Shown: piece after piece, positions 11,798 through 23,680 of the stretch
Layout of the letters: every line of letters starts with the position of its first letter
Position numbering within the stretch: position 1 is the first letter of the stretch
Assembly (NCBI GenBank): GCA_011503125.2
Contig: WWBZ02000016.1
Location: 4,402,001-4,466,000, forward strand
Source of the DNA: Botryosphaeria dothidea
Lineage: Eukaryota; Ascomycota; Dothideomycetes; Botryosphaeriales; Botryosphaeriaceae
Direction: 5' to 3'
DNA: 64,000 bases
The notes under the pieces: model-generated
Told to the model about the DNA's origin: nothing
Database searches by the model: none
Seen by the model: only the letters and a program-made list of their open reading frames with translations
Position numbers and translations under genes: made by a program

Positions 11798-13374
11798 GTT
11801 TGGGCTCATTATCATTTTCTGTCGTGTTTTTGTCGTCTGGATTTTTATTGGCATTGATAAGCGATGGGAGGGGAACTATCAACGGTGGGACATTTGGCGT
11901 TATTGGTGTGCTTCAGATCGAGGGGAAAGTGGTACTTCACCGTGGTTCCCTTGCAAGATTGATGGACGAATGGTTGTTCTTCTCGGGGTTGCGCAGCACA
12001 TTGCTGGATATGGCAGAATCGGCATGAAGATATCGATACCGTTGGCTTTCCCTTTCTGCCTGGTGGAGAGATCTTTGATCGAAACTGGCCGCGTCTGATC
12101 GAAGCGGTATATATGTTTTTTTTTTTTTGGCTGATAGAATTGCGAGGTTACATTGCACCTCCACCACTGGCTTGCGGCTAAAGAATGTTGGCTCAAATGG
12201 GGGAGCTCGAGACATAGGCGAAACTAAATGAACTCTTAGACATCACTTTCCTCATCATTTTGAACGAGTGTATCACTTGATTATTGCTCGGAGATTCAAT
12301 GTTCTGGCTGTCGAACAATTTCTTGTAGGCGCCCTCAAATTCACGGATTCACGAGAATTGAGTAGAAAGCATCAAGGTTGAAAAAGCTAGTCTTCATGCA
12401 TAAGAATATATTCGCAACACCCCCACCTGCCTGGCCGGCGCTGTGTGCCAGCTGTTATTCACTACATTACGATAACAAGGGAGTAAAAGCGCGCAGACCA
12501 CGACTGCCAAACGAGCACCTCTAAACGGCGGAGAAAACGCACGAAGGATACCTACCGAACGGGCAGCATTGTCCTCGGATCCTGTTGGACGTCTGTCGCA
12601 TCAGCTAAGTGGCGGGCGAGGAAGCATAGGTAGATGGAAAAAGAGGGAGAAGGAAAAAGCAAGACGCAGCGGGCCAAAACATGTGCAGAGACAAGACCGC
12701 CATGCAGGAACTATCACACAGTAAACACGCACGCGCGATTAGCCAGCCTCACAAAAGCGCAAAGAAGGAGAGAGAGGACTGTCGAGAGATAAAGAAGAAA
12801 GGAATAAAAACTCTATGTTTGCCCACCTCGATTCTTAAGAAGTTGCCGACTGACTAACTCGCTGATGAGAGGCGAAGAGAAAAGAAGTAAAGCAAAGCAA
12901 TACAAGCAACAAAAGAACCGTTGGATATCTTTCCCTGAGCAGCAAATAATCCACCGTTCCACCCCCGTCAATCACACCGTGTGAATGATCCCTCCCGTTG
13001 GTTGTGTTTACCCGTCCCATTCCCGGTCTACCCGTTACCCCATGTCCCGAAAATGCTTTTTGTTGATGCTCGACGAATTACAAAAAAACCGTGTCCGCAG
13101 TGATATAAAATAGCAAGGGGCCTTCCCGCCCTTGATGCGCATATAAAGAAGCAGAATCGCTGACCATCCAGAATCGGAGAATGCTGTTGTACATGATGCC
13201 GAATGGAAAAAAAAAAGTTGAATCTCTTGTGGTCCGGTTTTGAACAAACTCAAGGCCGCTGTGTAGAAAGCTCTTCGCAATGGTCCTCCCAGCCCCGATG
13301 CTAGTGACCTTCCGATTAAAGAGCGCAGAGAATGAAAATTGTAAGCCGCGAGTGCGACATACGCCCGTCCGTCA
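11798..13374. other. convergent intergenic space between RTF1 and the PNUTS-like gene
   Basis: About 1.6 kb, unusually long for a convergent pair here. It has a T-run at about 12116-12128, purine-rich stretches near 12630-12800 and another A-run near 13208. No coding region longer than shadows, and no RNA gene recognised. It probably carries two 3' UTRs plus spacer. Confidence 0.45.
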
Positions 13375-16300
13375 TCAATAGTCATCGGCATCGCCAGTAC
13401 CGATGCCGCCGTTCGCGTCTCTGTCCATGTACTTCGGCTTCTTCTTCTTGTGCTTCTTCCTCTTCTTCCCGCCTCCTGCACCCTGAGGAGCAGGCACTGC
13501 CATCATGCTCTTCGGGGCAGTAGGAGCTGTGGGAGGAGGTGTGGCAGGAGAAGTGGTAGAGGCAGGAGTGGTATCAGAGGGAGGGGAGGAAGAGTGAACA
13601 GGACCTGTAGAAAAATCCCGTGTCAAAAGTAGCTGTCTTCTAAAAGCAACAACAGAAGAAAAGAGGAGAAAGAAGAAGATGAATGCTTACTCCTCGCAAA
13701 AAAAGGGGAGGGACATCACTCATGCAAAAACGTACACTTGTCGCCCTTCATGCACTTTCCCTCCTTCCAGAACCTGCATGGTACTACGAATTGCGGTGGC
13801 TGGTAGTCCGGGTTCTGGTGCTTGTTCTTCCATTTCTTGCGACGGGAACGGTCCCAGCCGCTACTATGGTCGTCGTTTCCACGCTGCCGCTTGCTCCGCT
13901 CACCGTGGAACAGTTCCTCTTGCGAAGGCAGAGGCTGTTGAGCGTGCTGCTGCTGCTGCGGCTGTTGGGTCGTGAGAGGCATGCCGAAGGCCGGAACCGG
14001 AGGCGGAGCAGCGCTGCTGCCGATGTTCTGCATGATAGCAGCCAGGTCGAAGCCAGGAGTGCTGCCGGTGTTCACGTTCATGTTGGGGAACGGGGCAGGT
14101 GCTTGCGGCGGAGGAACCGGTTGGGCCTGAGGCTGTTGAGCTTGTTGTCCAGTCAGATTGCCGAGACTTGCCAGGATCGCTTGGATGTCAGGTTGAGATG
14201 GGACGGGCGCCTGAGTCTGCGGTTGCGTCACCTGCGGTGCCTGCTGCGGCTGCGGCATGAACATGGAGAATGTTTTTTCGAGTTCGCTTGACGTGGGCGC
14301 CGGTGCCGGCGCGGGCTGCGGAGGCTGCGGCGGTGCTTGTTGCTGTTGCGGCTGCGGCTGCGCTTGACTGAGAATGGACATGATGCGGCTGAGGTCAGGC
14401 ATTGGCACGTCTGCTGGAGCAGGTTGCTGCGGTGGGGGAGTGAAATGCGCAGCACGCTGGCTGTACGGCGAGTCCTCGGGGGGTTCACCAAGGTCGGCGG
14501 GCGGCTTGGCATCAGGTTGAGGCTGTTGTTCTTCCTCACTTGGCTCACGCGGGCAAGGCGGAATATCTCCAGGCGAAGTGTAGAATACGAGAAGGGTGTT
14601 GGCTTCGTGCTGTTCCTGGACGCCCTTCTCTGGTGATTCGACTTTGAGCATGCCTCCGCCGTATGGTTCGTAGTTTCGATTCCGCTCATCTTCGGGTACT
14701 TTGCTGAAGTCGACCATCGATGGTGCCCGCCACGGCCTAAGGTCCTCCTCACTGGGTCGATCGTCATCGTCGTCCAGGTCCACCTGGTCCTTGTGCTGCT
14801 TGAACATGCGTCCTTCGCCACCGACATCAGCGACGTCGCGGACCATGCTTGCGTCGTGGCCGATCTCCTCCTCGGGGTCGTGGGTGAAGAGGCGGACGGA
14901 CTCCAGCAAGCTCTTATCTCCAGTGCTATCATCAGCCCACTTCACCCTCAGCTTCCGGCGTTCTTCCTTTCGGAGGCGCTTCGCCCGCTCCTCTTCAGTC
15001 TCCGGAGGCCTGTTCTCTTCTGGTTTCGCGACAGGTTGCTGCTCCTTTGGCTTTGTCAAGTTAGCCATGGTCTCAGCAAAAGAGAATCTCGGGGCAGCTG
15101 GGGCGGGAGCTGTTGGCTTCTTTGCTGCGGCGCTGGCGCCTGTAGTTGGCTTTTGCGTGGTTGCACTGGATCTCTTCGATGCGGATTGGAGACCAGCAAA
15201 CATATTTGGTTTCGCAACCATTTTCGGCTTTGTCGCAGCTGATGCGGCACCATTGGCGTTTGTGGTCGTGGTGGCTCCGGGCTTCTTCAACCCAGACGCG
15301 GCTGTCTTGGGACCAGCAGTTGCCGTTGTCGACGCGACCACTGACGAAGTAGTCTTCTTGACAGGTTGTTGTGCAGAGTTGTCACCAGGACGGGGCCGTT
15401 TAACACCAACTACGGTGGGAGGATGCGGGCGCGCCCCAGGAGTCGTCTTGTTGTCCTTAGATTCAGGGTCTTTCTTGACCTCCGTCTTCTTGTCCGCGGT
15501 ACTGTTGGCTGCAGCAGAACCGGTCTTCTTCGAATGCTCTTCCGCGCGCTTGAGAATCCTTTCTGCGAGGGGCTTGGTACGCTCGTCTCCATTCTTGATG
15601 TAGCGCTTGAGCGCAAGATTGAGCTTCGTCCGCTCCATGTTCTCCACGGTGATGTTCTCGCTCCGAGAAAGCAACTATTCATCAAGTCAATTATAGGTTT
15701 CATTTGATCGAAGTCGAGATTTATTACCTCGATTATGGTCTTAGAGAAAGAGTCGTTGTATTCATTCTCTCTAATACGGTCTGCCAAGAACTGGTATGCG
15801 ACGAACAAAAGAGAGGCGTTGCCTCCAAGTCTGCGACGGATGGGTCAGTTCGTGCATTTCAAATCACGGGGCCGCAACTCGCGGCGTTGTGGATGGTATT
15901 GATGCTTCATGTAATTGCCATGGTGGTGAGGGACTTTCAACTCCCCGCCCGAGGTGAGTTGTGCATTGATCACGACACGCATGAGGCACGTGATCTGGCC
16001 AGGGATCGGCCGATCACTGACAAGGATGTCAATCACAGCAACGCCAGGGTGCATATGCAGCCCTTTGACCTTTGTCCACCACCCGCGCCACACGACGCGG
16101 GAGCTCAGCATTGACCTTCAGCCGGCTCCGTCATTGTGGCTGAAAAACGCACGGCAGATTTCTTGCCGCAATGGTAACATCCAGAAGGGCAATTTGGACA
16201 GCTTGGGAACGGTCGAGGTTCGATGTGCAGGGACTCAGTGGGGAAAGACTTACACTCTGATCACGTCTGGGTGGCCATGCTCAAGTGCACACTTCATGGC

Positions 16301-17692
16301 CATCTCCATCAGGGCACGCTGGTCCTTGACTCTGCCTTTAAGCAGTTCTATGTCTCTCGACTTCTTCTCCTGCGCCGCCTTGAACGCCGCCGAGTCTTCC
16401 TTCCATCGGTTGCGGATGGCCTGGATAATGTCCCAGAAGTCTTTTAACGCTGCTCGTATTTCATCAGCGGTGACTGGCAGATTACGTGGGCGCCAGGTGG
16501 CCTTAATAGTGTCGTATCTCATGGCAGGTATGGCATCAATAGGGCGAACAGCAGGTAGGGGTGAAGGCTCTGGCGTCTCATCATCCGAAGACTCATAATC
16601 AGAATCATCCTCCGAAGTTTCCGTCTCGCTGGACGAATCAGAAGCATCGCCCTTGGTACTCGAGGGAGATCCAAGAGAAACGGGCTTGAAACGCGCGATC
16701 TTTGTAGCGGGCGTCTTGGCCTTCTTTGAGGCCTTGGCGATTTTTGCTGGGTCCGCGTTAGCACGATTCTGCGGCGTACATATAGAGGAACACATACCGC
16801 GTAACCTCTCATCATTGGCGGCGAGCTTCCTGAGTTCGTTCCGAGACTTTCGAGGCTGGTACTGGGGTAGAGATGCTGGTGACGAGTTAGCTCGGTGAGA
16901 GTTATTGGATCTATTTGATGGCTTACACTTCATGATTGGCATTTCAATAGCATCGTTGCCGATGTTGACAAACTCGTGCAGACGCGCCGAGTTGGTTGTC
17001 GTGACAAGCTCATTGAAGTCGATAACGTAGAACTTGCCGGATGCCTTGCCCGCGGGGGCATCAGGATACTTCGCAGGGGGGGCAGGAACGTATGTGGGTG
17101 TTGTTGCTGCTGGTGGCGTGCTGGCCATGTTCTGTTGCTGACTTGCACTGTTCTGCCTCTGCTGAGTCGGCTTGAAGTCGGAAACGGGCGGCGTGGCAGC
17201 ACCGTAGGGCGACTGACGCGGCTGCAAGGACTGCGGGGCAAGGGTGCTACCCTGCGAGGCAGAGGTGGTGAACATGTGCATGTTGTTGGCGTTGCTGAAG
17301 TTCGGATGCTCAGCTGTAGCAGAAGACATCAAGGCAGGGTCCAGGTTGCTCTGCTGGAACTGCTGCGGCACGGCGGCGCCATGAGCAAAGTTCTGGTTGG
17401 CGTACGGGGCGGGACTGTTGGAGAAGTCACGGCCGTAGAAGGAATTGCTGGCGGCAGGCATGGGCTGCTGCTGCGGTTGCTGCTGCGGTTGCTGCTGCTG
17501 CTGCTGCTGCTGCCGCCACTGCGACGGCGTGCCCTGTTGCTCAAAGTTCCAGGCGCCAGCGTCAAAAGTCTGATCGGCAGCAGGGTGGGCATTGGGGAAC
17601 AAGTTATCAAACGCGTTCAGCTCGGGCCGGGCGAACATGTTGTTCTGCTGGCCGGCGTGGTGTTCATCGAGATGCACGTGATTGGAGGCCAT
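13375..17692 (-). CDS. PNUTS/Ppn1-like PP1-regulatory protein: TFIIS-N-like domain, RVxF motif, CCCH zinc finger
   Basis: Model of five exons: 17692-16927, 16875-16254, 15830-15728, 15674-13720 and 13639-13375; 3711 nt, 1236 aa, all phases consistent. N-terminus is Gln/Asn-rich. Residues about 400-545 are predicted helical and end in a TFIIS-N-like block (LLSRSENITVENMERTKLNL, then ALKRYIKNGDERTKPLAERI). A PP1-docking-type motif KLRVKWADD lies near residue 740 (14937-14948), followed by an acidic segment. A Pro/Gln-rich region precedes a C-terminal CCCH finger, C-x7-C-x5-C-x3-H (CRFWKEGKCMKGDKCTFLH). This order is that of metazoan PNUTS (PPP1R10), related to yeast Ppn1 of the polyadenylation factor phosphatase module, so a role in transcription termination or 3'-end processing is inferred. 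Weak points: a 423-nt intron at 15831-16253 (two genes are possible), and a last intron with a GTGATG donor. Confidence 0.72.
16876..16926 (-). other. 51-nt in-frame intron candidate in the PNUTS-like gene
   Basis: GTAAGCC donor, GCTAACT branch-like site and CACCAG acceptor. It is a multiple of three and has no stop, so an unspliced reading stays open and would add 17 residues. The strong signals favour removal. Confidence 0.7.
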
Positions 17693-18733
17693 GGCGGGCG
17701 TGGGCTTTGCTTTGCCGGGGAGGCAAAGAGTCAGAGGCGCTCGTTAAATTGACCGCTTGCAGCTAGCGCCGCGATCAGCAGCAGTGCCCAATTGGCTCAC
17801 TCTGCAGGGCTGCCCCAGCCACTAAGCGCAACGCGGCGAATCCTGCTGTCTTTCTGGGCCTTTGTGCGAGCTGAACCGGCGGCGGAGAGGCCCAGGCCCC
17901 GTGTGGTGCTGGCTGTGCGAAGGCTGTCCCCCTGGTAGAAGGGCGCGCTGCTGGACGGCCTGCAGCGCGCGTTTGCTTTGCTTGCGTGGTGTGGTGATCA
18001 GGAAAAAACGCGTACTGGCGACCAAATCGCGGCCCCAGTCAGTGCCAGCCCCCAGCGCGGTCGCAGCTGCGTTGACAGCGTCGCTGCGCCTGTTTCTGCC
18101 GGTCGTGCGGACGCGTGAAAAGGAGTGGCACAGGACAACAGCTTGCAGGCGGCGCCCTTACGAATCCGCGCTCCAATCTGCGCAGTATGAAAATACCTGG
18201 GGAGATTGGCGTCACGGCGTTGCGAGATGCGTTGCCTGATGAGCGAGCGTCACTTCCAGCCAGCTGTCACCCCAGACCGCGCGAAAAAGCCTTCTCAACC
18301 CTCCTCCAGAGCCAGTTATCTGGCGGCGCATGCAGCAATTACGCCAGCAGTCGGAAAGTTCACTATGAAGGGATGCTTTGAAGGGAGCGGATGGAAAGTG
18401 GGCGCAAAGCCATGGGCGAGATGGGGAGGTTGTTGTGTGGTGAAGGGAGGAAGAGCGGCGAGCGACCGGCGAAGGCGAAATACCACAGAGAAGCCGAGAA
18501 GGAGCCGACAGTCCGCGCTTGCCTGCTTCGGGGGGTCGCTGCTGCCCGCCAGCCCGCGTAGCTGTGCCGTGGCTTCTCCAAGCTACGTTGCCAATCTAAG
18601 TCTGCTGCCCCCAGGCGCGTCGCAACGACCATATTCTAGTGCTGCTTGCTGCCTCCCTGCCGCTGTCGCCGTCTGCGCATGAGGTAGCCCTGATTCCCCG
18701 CGAGCGCGCCGCGCATCGACTCCACCCATCAAC
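17693..18733. promoter_or_regulatory. divergent promoter region PNUTS-like gene / SLY1
   Basis: 1041 bp between opposite start codons. GC-rich with no credible coding frame; contains a short pyrimidine-rich stretch before the SLY1 start. No individual site assigned. Confidence 0.5.
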
Positions 18734-21083
18734 ATGGCGACCTCATCCTCCCACCACAGCTTGAGGGACAGGCAAGTCGGTAAGCTCTGCCCGCGATCGC
18801 ATGCGCGCTGCTTTGCGAGAGGCTGACTACGTGCTCCAGCTTCTATCGAGAAGATCCTCAACCTCAACCAGACATCGGAGCAGAACGCCGACGAGCATCA
18901 CGACCCCAATGCGAACGGCCTACTTCCCAAATCTACCCCGTTATTGGATGCCGACGGCAAGCCGATATGGAAAGTGCTCGTGTTCGACAACCTGGGCAGA
19001 GATGTCATTAGCAGCGTGCTGCGTGTGAATGACCTGAGAGGCTGGGGAGTGACGATACACCTGTACGCAGCCAGATACTGGCACCAGTAGCCTTCTAGGT
19101 CATCTTCAGGGCTTTGACTGATATTTGGCTGCAGCAACATCAACAACACCCGCCATTCCATCCCCGATGTCCCTGTAATCTACCTTGTCGAACCGACTGC
19201 TCAGAACCTCGAGACTGTCACCTCCGATCTCGCGCGCGGTCTCTACTCGCCTGCATACGTCAACTTTCTTTCCTCGATACCCCGACCCCTTCTGGAAGAT
19301 TTTGCCGCGAAGACAGCCGAGCATGGCACCGCAGACCACCTTGCGCAAATATTTGACCAATACCTCAACTTCATCGTCAGCGAGCCTGATCTCTTCAGTT
19401 TGGGCATGGGCAAGGAGACGTACTGGACACTGAACAGCGCGCAAGTGGCGGATGAAGTTTTAGATGCTGCTGTTGATCGCATAGTCAGCGGCCTGTTTAG
19501 TGTCGTGGTTACAATGGGTTCGTTTTCCGTCTGACATGCACACATGCTGAGAAGCTGACATGAGCAGGTACGATTCCCATCATCCGTTGTCCAAAAGGTG
19601 GAGCTGCGGAGATGATATCCGCAAAATTGGACCGGAAGCTTCGGGACCATATCTTGAACTCCAAAGACAATTTGTTCTCCGGCGCTAGCCAGAAGGTCTC
19701 TGCGACTGGGGCTGCGCCTTCTTCCAGGCCTGTTCTGATCATCGTCGACCGAAATGTCGATCTGATTCCTATGCTCTCCCACTCCTGGACGTACCAATCC
19801 CTGGTCAATGATGTGCTTAAAATGCACTTGAATCGTATAACCGTGGAGTTGCCGGTCGACGAGACGAATCCCGCCAGGGGTGTCACGAAGAAATCTTATG
19901 ACTTGAATGCAACTGACTTTTTCTGGGCGAAGAATGCAGGCGCCCCTTTTCCTAACGTTGCCGAGGCCATTGACACGGAATTGCAAAAATACAAGCAAGA
20001 TTCGGACGAGATTACAAAGAAGACAGGCGCTACTTCCTTGGACGATCTCCAGAATGACGCGAGCGCATCCGTGAAACAGCTCGGAGCTGCGATCACGCTT
20101 CTGCCTGAGCTAAGGGAGAGAAAGAGTCTGCTGGATATGCACATGACGATCCTGACTGCGTTATTAAAGGCAATCAAGGACCGACAACTCGATAACTACT
20201 TCCAGCTTGAGGAAAGCATTACGAAACAAACCAAACAGCAAATTCTCGAACTTATCAAAGACTCGGATAAAGGCAACGAGCCATTGGACAAGCTTCGTCT
20301 TTTCATCATTTGGTTCTTGAGCACGGAACAAGAGGTCTCCCGGGCCGATTTGGATCGCTTTGATGAGGCCTTACGGTCCGCAGGCGCGGACACCTCCTCC
20401 CTGGCCTACGTCAAAACGTGAGTTTACCAGAAGCAGGTTTGTGGCAATCGACTGACGGGTTCACTAGCGTACGGGAGATCACGCGAATGACGATGATGTC
20501 ATCCGCACCAGCACAGCCAGCACAGTCATCAGCATCTAGCGAGTTGTTCCGCGGCTTCAGTTCGATTTCGAATAGGTTGACGGACCGCTTCAAGGATGCG
20601 GGTCTGGGCTCAAACTTCGAGAACCTTATTTCGGGCGTTAAGAATTTCCTTCCCGCAAACAAGGATCTCACCCTCACGAAGATTACCGAGTCTCTGATGG
20701 ATCCGCAAAACGCATCTTCATCGGCAATTGCGAAGACGGAGAATTACCTCTATTTCGACCCGCGCAGCGCCAATGCGCGAGGGACGATGCCGCCGGCGAG
20801 TCAAGCACGGAATCAGCAAGGAGGGCTGAGCGGAGTTGGCCGTGGCATTGAGGCCAGCTTTGGGCAGCGGAGGCAGGGCTTCAGCGAGGCAATTGTGTTC
20901 ACGGTCGGTGGTGGCAGCGTTGAGGAGTACGGCAACTTGCAAGAGTGGGCGCAGCGAACCAGCGGTACTGGCGCGCCAGGCACAGGCCCCAGACGGCGGG
21001 TAGTGTACGGGAGCACGGAGCTGGTCAACGCGGAAGATTTTATCAACAGCGAGCTTGCAAAGTTGGGCAGAGAGAGCACGTAG
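18734..21083 (+). CDS. SLY1: Sly1, Sec1/Munc18-family SNARE regulator (ER-Golgi)
   Basis: Five exons: 18734-18779, 18840-19062, 19135-19517, 19568-20417 and 20468-21083; 705 aa. Introns of 60, 72, 50 and 50 nt all have GT-AG ends. Sly1 binds the syntaxin Sed5 and promotes SNARE assembly in ER-Golgi and intra-Golgi transport. Sec1-family features in order: SIEKILNLN near the N-terminus, PIWKVLVFDNLGRDVISSVL, HSIPDVPVIYLVEPT, IIRCPKGGAAEMISAKLDRK, RPVLIIVDRNVDLIPMLSHS with WTYQSLVNDVL, and the C-terminal SEAIVFTVGGGSVEEYGNLQ. The SVEEY and VVYGST elements near the end are typical of Sly1. Length agrees with filamentous fungal orthologues. Confidence 0.93.
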
Positions 21084-21611
21084 ACAGGGGAAGCGAATGT
21101 CTGATTACGGCGACAAGCTTTTTAAAGTAACTAATGCAAATGACGCCCAGAAGCATGGCTTACGGGCACAGATAACGAGCTGGAACATGGCAAACGTGCA
21201 GTGTGCGCGCGTGTAACGCAGGGAGGATGGCGGCGCGACTCAGATGTTGGGGCGCGCGTGCTGGGGTTGCAGCTCTCTTACGTGACGATGCGGGCAGCGC
21301 TGCCAGCTCACACCCGACGCCCACAACGCGCGCCTGAGCTTCTCGAAGATTCGCGTTGACCGGTCGCGCATGGGCGTCTGGGCCTCCGGCAACAGCAGCC
21401 AGCGTCGTGCAGGGCGGCGGGAGGCAGCTTGGCCATGCAGTCTCGTGATGGACGTGACATTCCCCGTCGCCAGACCCGGTGTGCGCTGCGCTCCCGCCAT
21501 GACATGACGTGCCAAGCCTCTGCTCCGAAACTCGACGGTGATTTCTCTAGCAACGTGCAGGAAAACCATCACCCTCGCCCAACCCACCCCGCCACCCTCC
21601 CTTCACCCACC
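21084..21611. other. intergenic space between SLY1 and the Btz-domain gene
   Basis: 528 bp: the 3' flank of SLY1 and the promoter or leader of the next gene in the same orientation. The GC-rich open frames on both strands are shadows. No RNA gene recognised. Confidence 0.5.
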
Positions 21612-23680
21612 ATGGCCCCTCCTCGTCGGGCCATTGTCAGACGGCGCAGGCGCGATGCTGAGGAGGCTACCGAAGATGAGCGCGGAGACTCGCAGAGCGA
21701 GGCTTCGTTCTTGAGCGACGAGGATGCCGACGCCGACGCCAGCGACCTCAGCGAGAGCGAGTCTGTCGCCACGAGGAACGGGGCCCCGCGCCCGCCAAAT
21801 GGCCAGCCCGCTGCGCCGCCCGCCAGCGCGAGCGTGGGCCCAATCTCAGACACCGAGGCCATGATGAACGGCTTGAAGATATCGCACGACGCCGCCGCCG
21901 TCGACTTCGACGAGCTGCCCGCCGAACCGCCAGCACCGGATGCGCCTGCCCAAGATGCCGCCGATTCCTCGCAGCCCACACCCGCAAAGCAGGAGACATT
22001 GGCGGAGCGCCGGCGGCGTGAGCATGAGGAGTACAAGAAGAAGCGGGATGAGGACCCGGCCTTCATTCCCAACCGCGGCGCCTTCTTCATGCACGACCAT
22101 CGCTCGCAAGGCGCCGGATCCAACGGCTTCAAGCCGTACGGTCGAGGACGTGGCCGCGGCCGTGGAGTTGTTGGCGGCCCGTACTCACCTGCAGGGTACG
22201 TCATCTCACCTCTCACCCGTTCTCCGGCATGGAGTCCGTGTCTGTTTTCTGTTAACATTTGCGCAGCATCATGGCTCGCGAAGAGGCCGCAACAAGTGCT
22301 CCCTGGACGCACGACTTGCACGAAACGCTCGAAGGCCCCGCCCACCATCGTCCCTCGAATCCGCCTGCAGACTCGTCGTCAAACCACCCGGCCAATGACT
22401 CACAATTGTCGAAGCCTCCTGCTCCCAACGCCAAGACGCCCCCGGTCAAGTCGTTCTCGTCAACGAAATTGGTGGGCAACGCCCGTGTACGGCTCTTCAT
22501 TCCCGGCATGAAGGGTCCCATACATTTTGCCGGGGTACCCATTAAAGAATATACCAAACTCCCGAACCACCGTCCCCCGCTACGTCGAGACAAGCCCGTC
22601 CGCATATCGCTACCCGACCAGCCGCCCCGCTACATTTTCCCTGCCACAGAGCGTTCTTTTATCTTCATTCCTCGCGCATTACGTCCAAACCAGCAGGGAT
22701 TCGGCAGAGGAAGAGGACGGTTTGGCTCATACGGCGGCTTTTCGAGCCGGAGGACGAGTGCTTATGGAGGAAGTGTATACACACCAAGCGTGTTGAGCCG
22801 CAGGTCATCCTTAGCCAGGGATTACCGTGCAGATGGTCTGGTCTCGCCCGCCGGATCTGTCATGTCGAGACCGCCAGGAGGGCCCGTCGACCACAGGCCT
22901 GTGGTACGTCTGCCGCCAGGAAGCCAGCCGTTTCCGGGCTCAGGACCGCCCAGCCATCCCCCATCTGTTCAAGGCGGAGCTACACCGGTTGTCAACATGC
23001 CACCACCGCCAGGGCCTCCCATGCAACAAAGGCCGCAGTTCAGGGAGAATTGGGGAGGTCCTCTTCCCATGCATCAGCCGAAGCCGCAGAAGACCGTGTC
23101 GGTTGCAGGTATTGAATCGCCTGCAAACCTTGCCGTTCATGCACCGCAACAGCAAGAACAACAGCCTTTCCATCAACAGGTGCCACACCACGTCAATGGT
23201 GGACCGCAGCCAGGGTATCCTCCGAATGTGTCGACTGGAACACCTCTTTCGAATATTCCCGAGCGAGGAGTCCAGGCACAACCGTTCCAACCGTTCCAAC
23301 CGGGATATGCGCCTCAAGGGTACGCGGCACCAACATATTACTATCCCCCAGCAGGTGGACCGCCACAGTATCCAGCGGGAGCAGTTGTGCCAATGTACAT
23401 GCCAAATCCGCAGCAGGGTGCTTATGGAGTTCCTGCCGTGGGTGGTTCGGTGCCGGCTCCCAGCGCTCCAGTCACAACGGCCCAAGGGCAAATGGTTGCG
23501 CACGAGCAAAACGGCATGGTGTACTACTTCGACCCGTCCCAAATATACGCACCTGTTGAGGGATACCCGCCGGCAAGCTACACTGTACCCGGAATGGGCG
23601 GGATGATGACTCCCAGCCCAGATGGTTATTACTACCCTCAAATGCCGCAGGGTGGAATGGTGTACTATCCCACGCAATGA
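21612..23680 (+). CDS. Btz/CASC3-type (MLN51) protein, candidate exon junction complex subunit
   Basis: Exons 21612-22195 and 22267-23680 (71-nt intron with GTACGT and GCGCAG); 665 aa. The N-terminus is acidic. Residues about 130-215 hold a Btz core split by the intron: a basic KKKRDEDPAFIPNRGAFFMH segment, DHRS, then after a Gly/Arg-rich linker APWTHDLHE. In metazoans this SELOR module clamps eIF4AIII and RNA in the exon junction complex. A second conserved-looking block (ARVRLFIPGMKGPIHFAGV) follows, with FGRGRGRFGSYGG RG repeats. The C-terminal half is Pro/Gln/Tyr-rich, aggregation-prone low complexity. I infer an RNA-binding mRNP protein; EJC membership is by family analogy. S. cerevisiae has no equivalent. 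Confidence 0.75.

Noticed and set aside
14701..15603. 300-aa plus-strand frame
   Set aside because: Reverse shadow of the PNUTS-like exon 4.
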